Below, piece after piece: positions 43,966 through 52,708 of a DNA stretch of 64,000 nt. Every line of letters starts with the position of its first letter. The first letter of the stretch is position 1. The notes under the pieces are model-generated. The model had not been told where the DNA came from, searched no databases, and saw only the letters and a list, made by a program, of their open reading frames with translations. The translations under genes and the position numbers were made by a program. The stretch is from Halogeometricum pallidum JCM 14848. Lineage in GTDB: Archaea > Halobacteriota > Halobacteria > Halobacteriales > Haloferacaceae. Location of the stretch: assembly GCF_000337095.1 (NCBI RefSeq), contig NZ_AOIV01000038.1, forward strand, positions 138,679 to 202,678, given 5' to 3'.

Positions 43966-45018
43966 ATGGAACGACAGACCGATCCGTTCCCCCTCGCCGT
44001 CGGACTCGTCGGACTCGGGAGCCTCGGCCGTCGACTCGGCCGCCAGTTCGTCGAACTCCCGCGCTCGGAACTCGCCGCGATATCGGACGTCGACCCCGAC
44101 GGACTCGCCGACGCCGGGGAGGAACTCGACGTACCCGCGTCCGCCAGATACGAGTCCTACGAGGAGATGCTCGACGCGGAACCGCTGGACGCCGTGGCCG
44201 TCGCGACGCCCAACGGCCTCCACTACGAGCAGACGTCGGCCGCCCTCGACCGCGATTTGCACGTCCTCTGCGAGAAACCGCTCGCGACCGACGTGGCCGA
44301 CGCTTACGAGATTACCGAACACGCCGAGTCGACCGACCGGGCCGTGATGGTCGGCTACCAGCGCCACTTCAACCCCGCATATCGAGAGGCCCGCGAGGAG
44401 TGGGCGCTCGGCGACCGGGTGCCGCGGTTCGTCACCGGGGAGATAACGCACGACTGGCGCTCTTACTACGAGGAGATGTCCGACTGGCGGATGGACCCCG
44501 AACTGAGCGGCGGCGGCCACCTCCTGAACGTGGGGACGCACGTCGTCGACGCCATTCTCTGGACGACCGGCCTCACGCCGACGCACGTCAACGCGTACGT
44601 CGACTTTCACGACGACGAACAGGTGTTCGACCGCCAGTCGTCCATTATCGTCGAAACCGCCGAGGGCGCGGTGGCGAACGTCTCCGACACGGGCGTCGTC
44701 GCCCGGACCCGCGAGCACGTCCACGTCTGGGACGAGGAGGGGGCGGTGTATCTCGAAGGCCACGAGTGGGACGACCGGACGGGGTACGTCATCGACGGCG
44801 AGGGGACCGAACACCACCCGCACCGGGGGTACGACCGGCGGCTGAGCAAGGGGACCGCGTTCCTCGACGCCGTCGAGAACGGCGAGGACCCGCCGGCCAC
44901 CGCCCGCGACGGACTCAAGGCGGTACTCGTGACGATGGCCGCCTACGAGTCCGGCCGCCGGAACGAACGCGTCGCGCTGGACGACCTGTACCCCTTCGCC
45001 GCCGACGTCTTCGAGTAG
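43966..45018 (+). CDS. Gfo/Idh/MocA-family oxidoreductase (350 aa)
   Basis: An NAD(P)-dependent sugar dehydrogenase-like protein. The Rossmann motif GLVGLGSLGRRLG is near the N-terminus, CEKPLATD carries the conserved catalytic-site Lys, and the GGGHLLNVGTHVVD helix with a catalytic His follows. The ATG at 43966 is preferred because the upstream extension is not homologous. It heads a plus-strand run into two enolase-superfamily genes. Probable substrates are sugar acids or their lactones; the exact one is unknown. Two other family members are at 53965 and 55063. Confidence 0.88.
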   Translation: MERQTDPFPLAVGLVGLGSLGRRLGRQFVELPRSELAAISDVDPDGLADAGEELDVPASARYESYEEMLDAEPLDAVAVATPNGLHYEQTSAALDRDLHVLCEKPLATDVADAYEITEHAESTDRAVMVGYQRHFNPAYREAREEWALGDRVPRFVTGEITHDWRSYYEEMSDWRMDPELSGGGHLLNVGTHVVDAILWTTGLTPTHVNAYVDFHDDEQVFDRQSSIIVETAEGAVANVSDTGVVARTREHVHVWDEEGAVYLEGHEWDDRTGYVIDGEGTEHHPHRGYDRRLSKGTAFLDAVENGEDPPATARDGLKAVLVTMAAYESGRRNERVALDDLYPFAADVFE

Positions 45019-45086
45019 TCGAGCGGCGCCGTCGCTTCCGGACGGGGGCGGCCCGATTCGAGGGTGGCCGCTCCGAGAGAGACGGA

Positions 45087-45094
45087 GTTTTATC
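45087..45094 (+). promoter_or_regulatory. TATA-like box for the first enolase-superfamily gene
   Basis: GTTTTATC is centred 27-28 nt upstream of the ATG at 45118. Confidence 0.5.
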
Positions 45095-45117
45095 GTGGTG
45101 GACGGTTCAGTGGAGGT

Positions 45118-46365
45118 ATGCGAATCACGAACGTCAGCGGACACGCTCTCTCCTCGCCCATCGACCCGCCGCAGGACCGACCGTTCCACGGCGGCGTGCG
45201 CCGACTGCTCAAGCGCGACGTGGTCCTCGTCGTCGTCGAGTCGAGCGACGGCCGCTACGGCGCCGCGACGGCGGGCGCGAGCAGTTCCGCGATGCGGGAG
45301 TACTTCGAGGGCGACTCGCAGGGGACCTTCGCGGACGTGGTCGACGGCGCCGTCGCGGACGCTCTCGAAGGCGAGACGGTGGCGGCGGTGACGGACGCGC
45401 ACGACCGTCTGCGGGAGACGAACCTCCCCGACAGATTACTGTACGAGGCGCTCTCGGCCGTCGACGTGGCGCTCTACGACCTCCGCGGGAAGGAGGTGGG
45501 CGCGCCGATATACGAACTCCTCGCAGAGGAGTACGGGACGGACCCGACGCGGGAGATGCCCCTGTACGCCAGCGCCGGGATGTACATGAAACCGGAGGGG
45601 TACGCCGAGCAGGCGGCGACCGTCCGCGACCTCGGTTTCTTCGGCTACAAGTACCGGCCGGGCGTCGGCCCGGGGAAGGACCGCCGGACCGTCGAACTCG
45701 TCTCGGAGTCGGCCGGCGAGATGGCCGTGATGCTCGACGTGCACACCTGGTGGAAGATACGCGACGGCTACGACCGCGAGACGGTTCGTAACCTCGTCGC
45801 GTTCGCCGGCGACCGGGACTGCTACTGGGTCGAAGAACCCGTCGCGCCCGACGACCGCGCGGGGTACGTCGACCTCGCCGAGACGGGCGCACCGCTGGCC
45901 GGCGGGGAGAGCGAATCGACGCCGGAGGGGTTGGTCGAACTCGGCGAGACGGGCGCCGTCGACTTCCTGCAGGGGGACGTCCGCCACCACTGCGGCTACA
46001 CCGGGTGCCGTCCTGCCGTGGAGTACTGCGCCGGTCGCGAGGTGGAGTTCGTCCCGCACAACTTCGGGACGTGGATCGGTCTGCTCGCCAACGCGCACCT
46101 CGTCGCCGCCGCGCCCGACGTGTCGCTCCTCGAATATCCCGTCTTCGAGGACGACCCGGTCCTCGACGCTGATTCCGAAAACGACCCCGGAATGTACCCG
46201 TTCGACCTCGCGTTCGACATCATCGACGGCGAACCGGCGGTCGAAGACGGGACGCTGACGCTCTCTGACGACCCCGGACTCGGGTTCGAGGTGGACTTCG
46301 ACGTTCTCGAGGACTACCCGTTCGAGGAGGGACCGTGGACCGAGTTCCGCTACGACGAGGAGTAG
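45118..46365 (+). CDS. Mandelate racemase/enolase-superfamily enzyme, probable sugar-acid dehydratase (415 aa)
   Basis: The N-terminal capping domain (MRITNVSGHALSSP) is followed by the TIM barrel, with a KYRPG strand, the metal ligands LDVHTWW (Asp), YWVEEPV (Glu) and LAGGESE (Glu), and FVPHNFGTW near the end. The usual KxK of mandelate racemase is replaced by a single lysine-tyrosine segment (YKYRPG), so the chemistry may differ from that of the next gene. It probably acts on a galacturonate-derived or similar sugar acid. The ATG at 45118 follows a TATA-like element by 27 nt; a second enolase-superfamily gene starts 41 bp after its end. Confidence 0.85.
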   Translation: MRITNVSGHALSSPIDPPQDRPFHGGVRRLLKRDVVLVVVESSDGRYGAATAGASSSAMREYFEGDSQGTFADVVDGAVADALEGETVAAVTDAHDRLRETNLPDRLLYEALSAVDVALYDLRGKEVGAPIYELLAEEYGTDPTREMPLYASAGMYMKPEGYAEQAATVRDLGFFGYKYRPGVGPGKDRRTVELVSESAGEMAVMLDVHTWWKIRDGYDRETVRNLVAFAGDRDCYWVEEPVAPDDRAGYVDLAETGAPLAGGESESTPEGLVELGETGAVDFLQGDVRHHCGYTGCRPAVEYCAGREVEFVPHNFGTWIGLLANAHLVAAAPDVSLLEYPVFEDDPVLDADSENDPGMYPFDLAFDIIDGEPAVEDGTLTLSDDPGLGFEVDFDVLEDYPFEEGPWTEFRYDEE

Positions 46366-46374
46366 GGTACCCAA

Positions 46375-46383
46375 GCTATATCC
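46375..46383 (+). promoter_or_regulatory. TATA-like box for the second enolase-superfamily gene
   Basis: GCTATATCC lies 28 nt (centre) upstream of the ATG at 46407. Confidence 0.5.
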
Positions 46384-46406
46384 CGACCCTCCGCGCTACG
46401 TCTACC

Positions 46407-47543
46407 ATGCGAGTGACAGACGTCGAGGTGATTCCGATATCGCACAGACTCCCCGAGGGACGGGGCCTCGGAGACGCGCGGGGGTTCGGCCGCGACCGGG
46501 CGACGACGCTCATCCGCGTCGAGACGGACGACGGCGAGACGGGGTGGGGTGAGGCGTTCGCGCCCGGGAGCGTCGTCGCGCCCGTCGTCGACGAGTTCTT
46601 CCGCGACGCCGTCGTCGGGATGGACCCCTTCGACGTGCGCCGCCTCGCCGAGGACTCTTACACCGACCCCTACCACTTCGGGGGGAGCGTCTTCGTTCAG
46701 AGCGCGCTGAGCGGCATCGACGTGGCGCTGTGGGACCTCGTCGGGAAGGCCACCGGAAAGCCCGTCCACCGCCTCCTCGGAGGGCGGGAGCGCGAGACGC
46801 TGACCGCCTACGCTTCGACGATGTACTTCACCGAGGAGGACAGACCGATAGCCGAACCCATCGAAGAAGCCGTCGAGGAGGGCTTCGCCGCGGCGAAGAT
46901 AAAGATCGGAACCGGCGTCGACTCGGACGTAGAACGGGTGCGGGCGGCCCGGGAGGTGCTCGGCGACGACGCGCGCCTGATGGTCGACATCAACGGGAAC
47001 TACCGACCGCGGCAGGCGATTCGGACCATCAAGGCCATCGAGGAGTTCGACGTGACGTGGGTGGAAGAGCCCGTCCCGCCGGAGAACCTCTCCGGCTACC
47101 GCGAGGTGAAGAGCCGCGTCGACGTGCCCATCGCCGCCGGCGAGGCGCACTACGGCCGATTCGAGTTCAAACGCCTCGTCGACGACCGAACGGTCGACGT
47201 GGTCCAACCGAACCTCGGGCGGTGCGGGGGCCTCACCGAGGCGAACAGAATCGCGGACATGGCGACGACGGAGAACGTCGCCGTCCGCCCGCATATCTGG
47301 AACAGCGCCGTCGGACTGGCGGCGGCGGTGCAGTTCGCCGCCAGCGTCTCGGACTACCCGCACACGAGGAACGTGCCCGACCCGATGATGGTCGAGTTCG
47401 ACCGCAGCGAGAACCCGCTCCGCGACGAGATTCTGACGACGCCGTTCGACCCGACGGGGGGCGAAGTGAGCGTCCCGCAGGGGCCGGGGTTAGGCGTCGA
47501 CGTCGACGAGGACGCCGTCGAGCGGTACCGCGCGGACCGCTGA
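46407..47543 (+). CDS. Mandelate racemase/enolase-superfamily enzyme, candidate galactarate/galactarolactone enzyme (378 aa)
   Basis: A complete enolase-superfamily protein of the KxK subgroup: AKIKIGTG supplies the base lysine, MVDINGNY the first metal Asp, WVEEPV and AAGEAHYG the two Glu ligands, and RPHIWNSAVGLAAAVQFAAS the catalytic His loop. The last motif resembles galactarolactone cycloisomerases and related sugar-diacid enzymes. Between a KdgD-like gene and uronate dehydrogenase, it fits the step from galactarate or its lactone to a keto-deoxy diacid. The specific reaction remains inference. Its own TATA-like element suggests separate expression from the gene before it. Confidence 0.87.
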   Translation: MRVTDVEVIPISHRLPEGRGLGDARGFGRDRATTLIRVETDDGETGWGEAFAPGSVVAPVVDEFFRDAVVGMDPFDVRRLAEDSYTDPYHFGGSVFVQSALSGIDVALWDLVGKATGKPVHRLLGGRERETLTAYASTMYFTEEDRPIAEPIEEAVEEGFAAAKIKIGTGVDSDVERVRAAREVLGDDARLMVDINGNYRPRQAIRTIKAIEEFDVTWVEEPVPPENLSGYREVKSRVDVPIAAGEAHYGRFEFKRLVDDRTVDVVQPNLGRCGGLTEANRIADMATTENVAVRPHIWNSAVGLAAAVQFAASVSDYPHTRNVPDPMMVEFDRSENPLRDEILTTPFDPTGGEVSVPQGPGLGVDVDEDAVERYRADR

Positions 47544-47576
47544 GGTCTACTCGACGCCGGGAACGCCCGGCGGGAT

Positions 47577-47584
47577 AGTTTTAT
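47577..47584 (+). promoter_or_regulatory. TATA-like box for the UspA gene at 47609
   Basis: AGTTTTAT is centred about 28 nt before the ATG. Confidence 0.5.
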
Positions 47585-47608
47585 GCGTCGAAGTACCGTG
47601 TCACCGGT

Positions 47609-48073
47609 ATGCAGTCGTCGCTAGTGGTAGTCGACAGCACGGACTCGCACGAACGCCTCCTCACCGAAGCGGGACAGATAGCCGCCGGGACGAATACACC
47701 GCTCGTCCTGCTCACCCGCATCACGGAGGAGGAGATAGCGGAGAACGCCGAGACGCTGCAAGCAATGAGCGACGCGGCCAACACCTCGCTCAAATCCGAC
47801 TCGGCCCGGGAGGTGGCGAACCGATTCGCCGAGGAGGCGGCCGACGAGGCGTTCGCGGGCCTCGACGACACCGTCGAGTACGACGTGGTCAGCGTCGTCG
47901 CCGAGGAGAGCGACTTGGCGGACGAAGTGGTCCGCGTCGCCGGCGAACGCGGCTGCGACCACGTCTACGTCGCCGGCCGGCAGCGCTCTCCCACCGGGAA
48001 GGCGCTGTTCGGCGACACCGCCCAGCGCCTCGTGCTCAACTTCGACGGACCGGTGACCGTTCTGACGGGGTGA
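47609..48073 (+). CDS. Universal stress protein UspA family (154 aa)
   Basis: A single UspA domain with the nucleotide-binding loop GRQRSPTGKALFGD, AQRLVLNFDGPVTVLTG at the end and LVVVDSTDSHERLL at the N-terminus. It is a paralogue of the protein at 750-1199; the last 35 residues are nearly the same, while the first 110 have diverged. It has its own promoter and sits between galacturonate catabolic genes. Its role is unknown; context suggests a link to sugar-acid metabolism rather than general stress. Confidence 0.88.
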   Translation: MQSSLVVVDSTDSHERLLTEAGQIAAGTNTPLVLLTRITEEEIAENAETLQAMSDAANTSLKSDSAREVANRFAEEAADEAFAGLDDTVEYDVVSVVAEESDLADEVVRVAGERGCDHVYVAGRQRSPTGKALFGDTAQRLVLNFDGPVTVLTG

Positions 48074-48148
48074 GTTGGGAAGGCCGCCGAGGGCGCGCGT
48101 GACGCGCGAGGCGCGCGAACCGACGCGGGCGCTCGGAGCGGACGGAAT

Positions 48149-48157
48149 CATTTTACC
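48149..48157 (+). promoter_or_regulatory. TATA-like box for uronate dehydrogenase
   Basis: CATTTTACC is centred 26 nt upstream of the ATG at 48179. Confidence 0.5.
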
Positions 48158-48178
48158 GCTGGTCCGCGGGTAATCGGT

Positions 48179-49018
48179 ATGGACGTTCTGTTGACGGGCG
48201 TGTACGGACGCTGCGGGACCGCACTCATCGACCACCTGCACGACCGGCCGGAGTACGACTTCACCTACTACAACCGCTCGGACCGCCCCGATGACCACCC
48301 CTACGGCGGCTACGAGACGGTGGTCGGGGACGTCACCGACGGGGAGAAGCTGACGGAAACGGCCGCGGGCCACGACGCTCTCGTCCACCTCGCGGCGTAC
48401 CCGTACACCGACGGGTCGTGGACTGACATCTTCGAGCCGAACATCGTCGGGATGTACAACGCGCTCGAAGCCGCGCGCGAGAACGAGGTGGAGACGTTCG
48501 TCTTCGGGTCGACGAACCACGTGGTGGGCGGGTACGAAGAGGAGTTCGCCCCCGAACTGTACACCGGGGAGACCGACATCGTCCTCCGCCGCGACGACCC
48601 CGTGCGCCCCGACTCCTACTACGGGGCCTCGAAGAGTTTCGGCGAGGACCTCGGCCGCTACTACGTGGAGAACCACGAGTACCCGAAGCGATTCTACGCG
48701 CTCAGAATCTGCAGCGTCCGGTCGGCCGAGTACGATCATCCGTACGGCGACGCCGAACAGGGCGTCGAGGACGGCGAGTTCGAGCACGGAAGCGAGGAGT
48801 ACGAGCGAGAAATCGCGCGGATGAAGGCGATGTGGCAGTCGCGCCGCGACTTCGCGCACATGGTGGAGTGCTGCCTCGAAGACGACGACGTCGAGTTCGA
48901 CATCTTCCACGGCGTCAGCGACAATCGGAACCGCTGGTTCGATATCGAGCACGCCCGCAATCGCATCGGGTACCGCCCGCGCGACGACGGCGACGAGTGG
49001 GACGAACCGCCGGCGTGA
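48179..49018 (+). CDS. udh: NAD-dependent epimerase/dehydratase-fold enzyme, probable uronate dehydrogenase (279 aa)
   Basis: This enzyme likely oxidises D-galacturonate (or glucuronate) to the aldarolactone with NAD. The extended SDR fold is clear: TGVYGRCG at residues 6-13, HLAAYP near 70, FGSTNHVVGGY near 109 and the catalytic YGASK (Y148, K152), followed by LRICSVR. The STNHVVG and short overall length (about 270 aa) are typical of uronate dehydrogenases rather than sugar-nucleotide epimerases, which are longer. It is directly upstream of a GH4 alpha-galacturonidase that would release its substrate. Confidence 0.82.
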   Translation: MDVLLTGVYGRCGTALIDHLHDRPEYDFTYYNRSDRPDDHPYGGYETVVGDVTDGEKLTETAAGHDALVHLAAYPYTDGSWTDIFEPNIVGMYNALEAARENEVETFVFGSTNHVVGGYEEEFAPELYTGETDIVLRRDDPVRPDSYYGASKSFGEDLGRYYVENHEYPKRFYALRICSVRSAEYDHPYGDAEQGVEDGEFEHGSEEYEREIARMKAMWQSRRDFAHMVECCLEDDDVEFDIFHGVSDNRNRWFDIEHARNRIGYRPRDDGDEWDEPPA

Positions 49019-49067
49019 AGACGCGCCGCCGTCCCGAGTAGGGGGCGAGCGTCTCCGAGAACGACAG

Positions 49068-49076
49068 CTATTTTGC
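49068..49076 (+). promoter_or_regulatory. TATA-like box for the GH4 gene
   Basis: GCTATTTTG is centred about 30 nt before the ATG at 49102. Confidence 0.45.
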
Positions 49077-49101
49077 CGTCTGCTTCGTCGTTCGCTATCA
49101 T

Positions 49102-50535
49102 ATGTATCAGCTGTCGGAGCGCGGAGAGCGCGCACCGTCGGGTCCGACCCGGAATCTGAAGATCGGCTACGTCGGCGGCGGGAGTCGAGGGTGGGCGCAC
49201 ACGCTCATCAACGACCTCGCACAGTGTTCCGACCTCGCCGGGACCGTCTCGCTGTACGACGTGAACTACGAGATGGCCGAGCGAAACGCCGAACTCGCCA
49301 ATCAGGTGATGCGGCGGGAGGAGGCCGTCGGCGACTGGACGTTCGAGGCGACCCGGGAGATGGGCGACGCCCTCGACGGCGCCGACTTCGTCGTCTGCTC
49401 GATACAGGACGACCCCGAGGAGACGTTCGTTCACGACATCGACGTGCCGCAGGAGTACGGCATCTACCAGACCGTCGCCGACACCGTCGGCCCCGGCGGT
49501 GCGGTGCGCGCGCTACGGGCGATTCCGCAGTACCGCAAGATAGCCGCGACGGTCCGCGAGCGCTGCCCGGACGCGTGGGTCATCAACTACACCAACCCGA
49601 TGACGGTCTGCACGCGGGCGCTGTACGAGGAGTTTCCCGACATCAAGGCCATCGGGCTCTGTCACGAGGTGTTCAAGACGCAGGAACTGTTCGCGGAGAT
49701 GGCCGAGCGGTACGTCGAGGAAGCCGAGGACGTGAGCCGCGACGAGATTCGAGTCACGGTCAAGGGAATCAACCACTTCACGTGGGTCGACGAGGCGACG
49801 TGGCGCGACCGCGACCTCTTTCGATACCTCGACGAGGAACTCGAACGGCGGAAGCCGTTGTTCGACCGGGAACCGGGCGAGTTGGACGGCGAGTCCTACT
49901 GGGTGAACAACCAAGAGGTCGCCTTCGACCTGTACGACCGCTTCGGCGTCCTCGGCGCGGCGGGCGACCGCCACCTCGCGGAGTTCGTGCCGTGGTACCT
50001 GAGCATCGACGAACCCGAGGAGGTGCAGCGATTCGGTATCCGCCTCACGCCGAGTTCGGCCCGCGTCGACGACTCCGACGGCCCCGACGAGATGGAGCAG
50101 TACCTCGCCGGGGACGCGGAATTCGAGTTCCGCGAATCGGGAGAAGAAGCGGTCGACATCATGCGGGCGCTCGTCGGCGAGAAGCCGTTCGTCACGCACC
50201 TCAACTACCCGAACGAGGGGCAGGTCAGCGGCCTCCCCGAGGGCGCCGTCGTGGAGACGAACGCCCTGCTCTCGGGCGACGGCGTCTCTCCGCTCTGCGC
50301 GGGCGGCCTGCCGCCCGAAGTGGAGAGCATGGTCGCGCGCCACGTGGCCAACCAGGAGACGCTGATCGAAGCCGGGTTCGCCGGCGACCTCGACCTCGCG
50401 TTCCAAGCGTTCCTCAACGAACCGCTCGTCACGGTTTCGAGGGAGGAGGCGCGCGATCTGTTCGCCGAACTGATCGAGCGAGAGCGGGAGTACTTCGAGG
50501 CCTACGACCTCGACGCGTCGGTGCTTCGCGGGTAG
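49102..50535 (+). CDS. GH4 glycosidase, probable alpha-galacturonidase (477 aa)
   Basis: GH4 enzymes use NAD and a divalent metal in an oxidation-elimination mechanism. The NAD-binding motif is GYVGGGSRGW near residue 22-31. NYTNPM places NPM at 165-167, and the metal-binding Cys/His are in CHEV at 187-190. CHEV (rather than CHSV/CHGV) is the variant associated with alpha-galacturonidases such as LplD. NHFTW near residue 218 is another family hallmark. No signal peptide is present. It would split imported di- or oligogalacturonate to galacturonate for the dehydrogenase encoded just upstream. Alpha-glucosidase or -galactosidase activity is less likely given the motif and context. Confidence 0.87.
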   Translation: MYQLSERGERAPSGPTRNLKIGYVGGGSRGWAHTLINDLAQCSDLAGTVSLYDVNYEMAERNAELANQVMRREEAVGDWTFEATREMGDALDGADFVVCSIQDDPEETFVHDIDVPQEYGIYQTVADTVGPGGAVRALRAIPQYRKIAATVRERCPDAWVINYTNPMTVCTRALYEEFPDIKAIGLCHEVFKTQELFAEMAERYVEEAEDVSRDEIRVTVKGINHFTWVDEATWRDRDLFRYLDEELERRKPLFDREPGELDGESYWVNNQEVAFDLYDRFGVLGAAGDRHLAEFVPWYLSIDEPEEVQRFGIRLTPSSARVDDSDGPDEMEQYLAGDAEFEFRESGEEAVDIMRALVGEKPFVTHLNYPNEGQVSGLPEGAVVETNALLSGDGVSPLCAGGLPPEVESMVARHVANQETLIEAGFAGDLDLAFQAFLNEPLVTVSREEARDLFAELIEREREYFEAYDLDASVLRG

Positions 50536-50600
50536 GCGTCTCCCGACGGAACGCGGCGCAGCGGGTCGGTACGGCCCTCCCGGACGAACCGCCGACGACC

Positions 50601-50610
50601 AATTATTTAC
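50601..50610 (+). promoter_or_regulatory. TATA-like box for the LLM gene at 50635
   Basis: AATTATTTAC is centred about 29 nt before the ATG. Confidence 0.5.
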
Positions 50611-50634
50611 CACGGGGGAGAGAGGGTACGGGCG

Positions 50635-51717
50635 ATGTCAGAGTCTCCTACGAGCGAACTCGCGTTCGGTTGTCAGGTGGTGAGCTACGGCGACCCCGGC
50701 CGGGCCGTCGAACGGGCGGCGCGCGTCGAGGACGCCGGATTCGACGCCGTCACGGTCCCCGACCACCTCTTTCATCCCACCGGCTCCGACGAGTACCTCG
50801 TCGACCCGCCGTGGGAGGCGTTCTCCGTCCTCGGCGCCATGGTGCACGCGACCGAGGACGTGACGCTGATGCCCGGCGTCTCCGACTCCGTGCGCCGCCA
50901 CCCGACCGAACTCGCGCACGCCACCGCGACGCTGGACCGGATGAGCGACGGTCGCGCCGGACTCGGAATCGGAGCGGGCGAGGCGTTCAACTTCGCCCCC
51001 ATCGAGGACATCGACTGGGAGAACCCCTACGCGCGCTTTCGGGAGTGCGTCAGGGTCGTCGACGGCCTCTGGAAGTCGACGGTCGAGGAACCACTCTCGT
51101 TTTCGGGCGAATACTTCGAGTTGGACGAGGCCCACATGGGGCTGAAGCCGGTACAGGACCCGCGTCCGCCGCTCTGGATCGGCGGCTACGGCGAGAGCAT
51201 GCGCGGCCTGACGGGCGCCGTCGCCGACGGCTGGTTCCCGTGGGTGTACTCGCCGGCCGAGTACGAGGCCGACCTGCAGAAGGTGCTCGACGTGGCCGAG
51301 TCGCGCGGCCGCGACCCCGACGACATCGCCCGCGCGGTGATGGTTCCGACGGCCGTCTCCGAGGACGGCGACGAGGCGCGCGAGGCCGGCATCGAGCGCA
51401 ATCGAGTGAACCTCGCGCTCCGACCCCCGCTCCTCGAAGACATGGGTTACGAGGACATCGCCGCGGAGACGCCCATCATGTGGCAGATGGCGTTCGACGA
51501 GGAACAGGAGCGACGACTGACCACGGCGGCCGAACAAATCCCCGACGAGGCGGTCGACGAGATATGCGTCGCCGGGAGCCCCGAACGCGCCATCGAACGC
51601 GTCGAGGCGTTCCGCGAGGCCGGCGTCGACAACCTCGTCCTCATTCCGGTCGGCGACTTCGAGGAGACGATGCGCCACTACGAGTCCGAGATCATTCCGT
51701 ACTTTCGCGAGGAGTAG
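50635..51717 (+). CDS. Luciferase-like (LLM class) F420-dependent-type oxidoreductase (360 aa)
   Basis: A TIM-barrel LLM protein with FGCQVVSYGDPGRAVERA at the start, AGFDAVTVPDHLFHP, and the LGIGAGEAFNFAPI motif of the F420-linked subgroup that resembles glucose-6-phosphate dehydrogenase-type proteins. PPLWIGGYGESM marks the later barrel. A sugar or sugar-acid substrate is plausible from context. It is different from the LLM protein at 29321-30349 in motif and probably in function. Confidence 0.85.
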   Translation: MSESPTSELAFGCQVVSYGDPGRAVERAARVEDAGFDAVTVPDHLFHPTGSDEYLVDPPWEAFSVLGAMVHATEDVTLMPGVSDSVRRHPTELAHATATLDRMSDGRAGLGIGAGEAFNFAPIEDIDWENPYARFRECVRVVDGLWKSTVEEPLSFSGEYFELDEAHMGLKPVQDPRPPLWIGGYGESMRGLTGAVADGWFPWVYSPAEYEADLQKVLDVAESRGRDPDDIARAVMVPTAVSEDGDEAREAGIERNRVNLALRPPLLEDMGYEDIAAETPIMWQMAFDEEQERRLTTAAEQIPDEAVDEICVAGSPERAIERVEAFREAGVDNLVLIPVGDFEETMRHYESEIIPYFREE

Positions 51718-51733
51718 ACGCACCGCGCCGCCG

Positions 51734-51994
51734 CTACGCGTCGTCGCCCGTCTTCGCGGCGGTCGACGATCCGGCGTCCTCTCCTTCGTGTTCGCCGCCG
51801 TCCCGTCTGTTCGCCTCGATGCGGGGACCGACCGAAAACCGGTAGTAGACCGTCCATCCCGCCGCCACGACGGCGACGATGGCGAGCAGTACCGGCGACC
51901 AGTCCGTCCCGACCTGCTGAGCCAGCCACATACCCGAGAGCAACACCCCAAGAATGAACACGTACATGGTCACGTCGGCCTTTCGAATTCCCAT
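51734..51994 (-). CDS. Small membrane protein with acidic tail (86 aa)
   Basis: Two hydrophobic helices (MYVFILGVLLSGMWLA and VLLAIVAVVAAGWTVYYRF) are followed by an acidic/serine-rich cytoplasmic-type tail of about 33 residues. It converges with the LLM gene. The YYRF end of the second helix resembles the type B proteins near the transporters, but there is no wider similarity, so I do not group it with them. Function unknown. Confidence 0.7.
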   Translation of the reverse strand: MGIRKADVTMYVFILGVLLSGMWLAQQVGTDWSPVLLAIVAVVAAGWTVYYRFSVGPRIEANRRDGGEHEGEDAGSSTAAKTGDDA

Positions 51995-52054
51995 GCTCGC
52001 GATATTTGTGACCGACCGGCATAAGCGCTCAGGTGTCCGGTCCGGAAGGGACGT

Positions 52055-52708
52055 TCAGACCCGAGCGAGCCATCCGACGGCGTTGCGAAGAAGCCGGCGG
52101 TACTGCTCGTTCGCCAACGAGTCCTCCGTGTGACCGAGCGAGGCGTAGCAGACCCTGCCGTCGCCGTACTCGCGGACCCAGACGACGGGGTAGGCCTCCA
52201 GGTCCGGATGGTCCATCCGGGCGAGAACGGTCACGTCGTCGTCGGCCTCCACCTGGTAGGGTTCGTCGAACACCTCGAAGTCCTCGACGCCGTCGACGAC
52301 GGGGTGCTCGGCGACGACATCGACGCCGAATGTCGACTGTTCGGGGTGCGTGAGGAAGTGTCCGCCGACGAGTTCGCGGAGTTCGGGAAACGGCTCCTCC
52401 CTGTGGGCCAGTTCGCCGCCGCCGGCGTGTACGCTCGTGAGGTCGGCGGCGCAGTGGAGGCCGAGGTAGCCGCCCCCGTCGCGGACGAACGCGAGGAGCC
52501 CCTCCAGTTGGTCGTCGGTTAGCGTGCTGTCGGTCAGGTAGTCGACGACCAAGTCGTACCCCGAGAGGTCGGTGAGGTCGGCGAGGTCAGTCGAACGAGT
52601 CACGTCGACGGCGTCTCCGAGGGCCGACTCGATATGCGGGCCCATCTCTGCGAAATCGTGGAACGGGAACGTCGTCTCGCCGATTGCCAGCGCGGTCGGG
52701 TTCTCCAT
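52055..52708 (-). CDS. ThuA-like protein (217 aa)
   Basis: A ThuA-family amidotransferase-fold protein: YDLVVDYLTDSTLTDDQL, GGGYLGLHCAADL near residue 95, ELVGGHFLTHPEQSTF and RVCYASLGHTEDSL at the end. Members often form sugar-modifying units with Gfo/Idh/MocA dehydrogenases, and two of those are encoded about 1.3 kb and 2.4 kb to the right. The ATG lies after a short gap. The catalytic role of the family is poorly defined. Confidence 0.85.
   Translation of the reverse strand: MENPTALAIGETTFPFHDFAEMGPHIESALGDAVDVTRSTDLADLTDLSGYDLVVDYLTDSTLTDDQLEGLLAFVRDGGGYLGLHCAADLTSVHAGGGELAHREEPFPELRELVGGHFLTHPEQSTFGVDVVAEHPVVDGVEDFEVFDEPYQVEADDDVTVLARMDHPDLEAYPVVWVREYGDGRVCYASLGHTEDSLANEQYRRLLRNAVGWLARV

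Noticed and set aside
49191..51845. Plus-strand frame of 884 codons across the GH4 and LLM genes
   Set aside because: It is a +1-frame shadow spanning two clear genes, with an almost pure Arg/Gly composition.
51734..51994. Grouping this small membrane protein with the type B pair
   Set aside because: Only the YYRF end of the second helix is alike; the TGxxAGxxGxxG pattern is missing.
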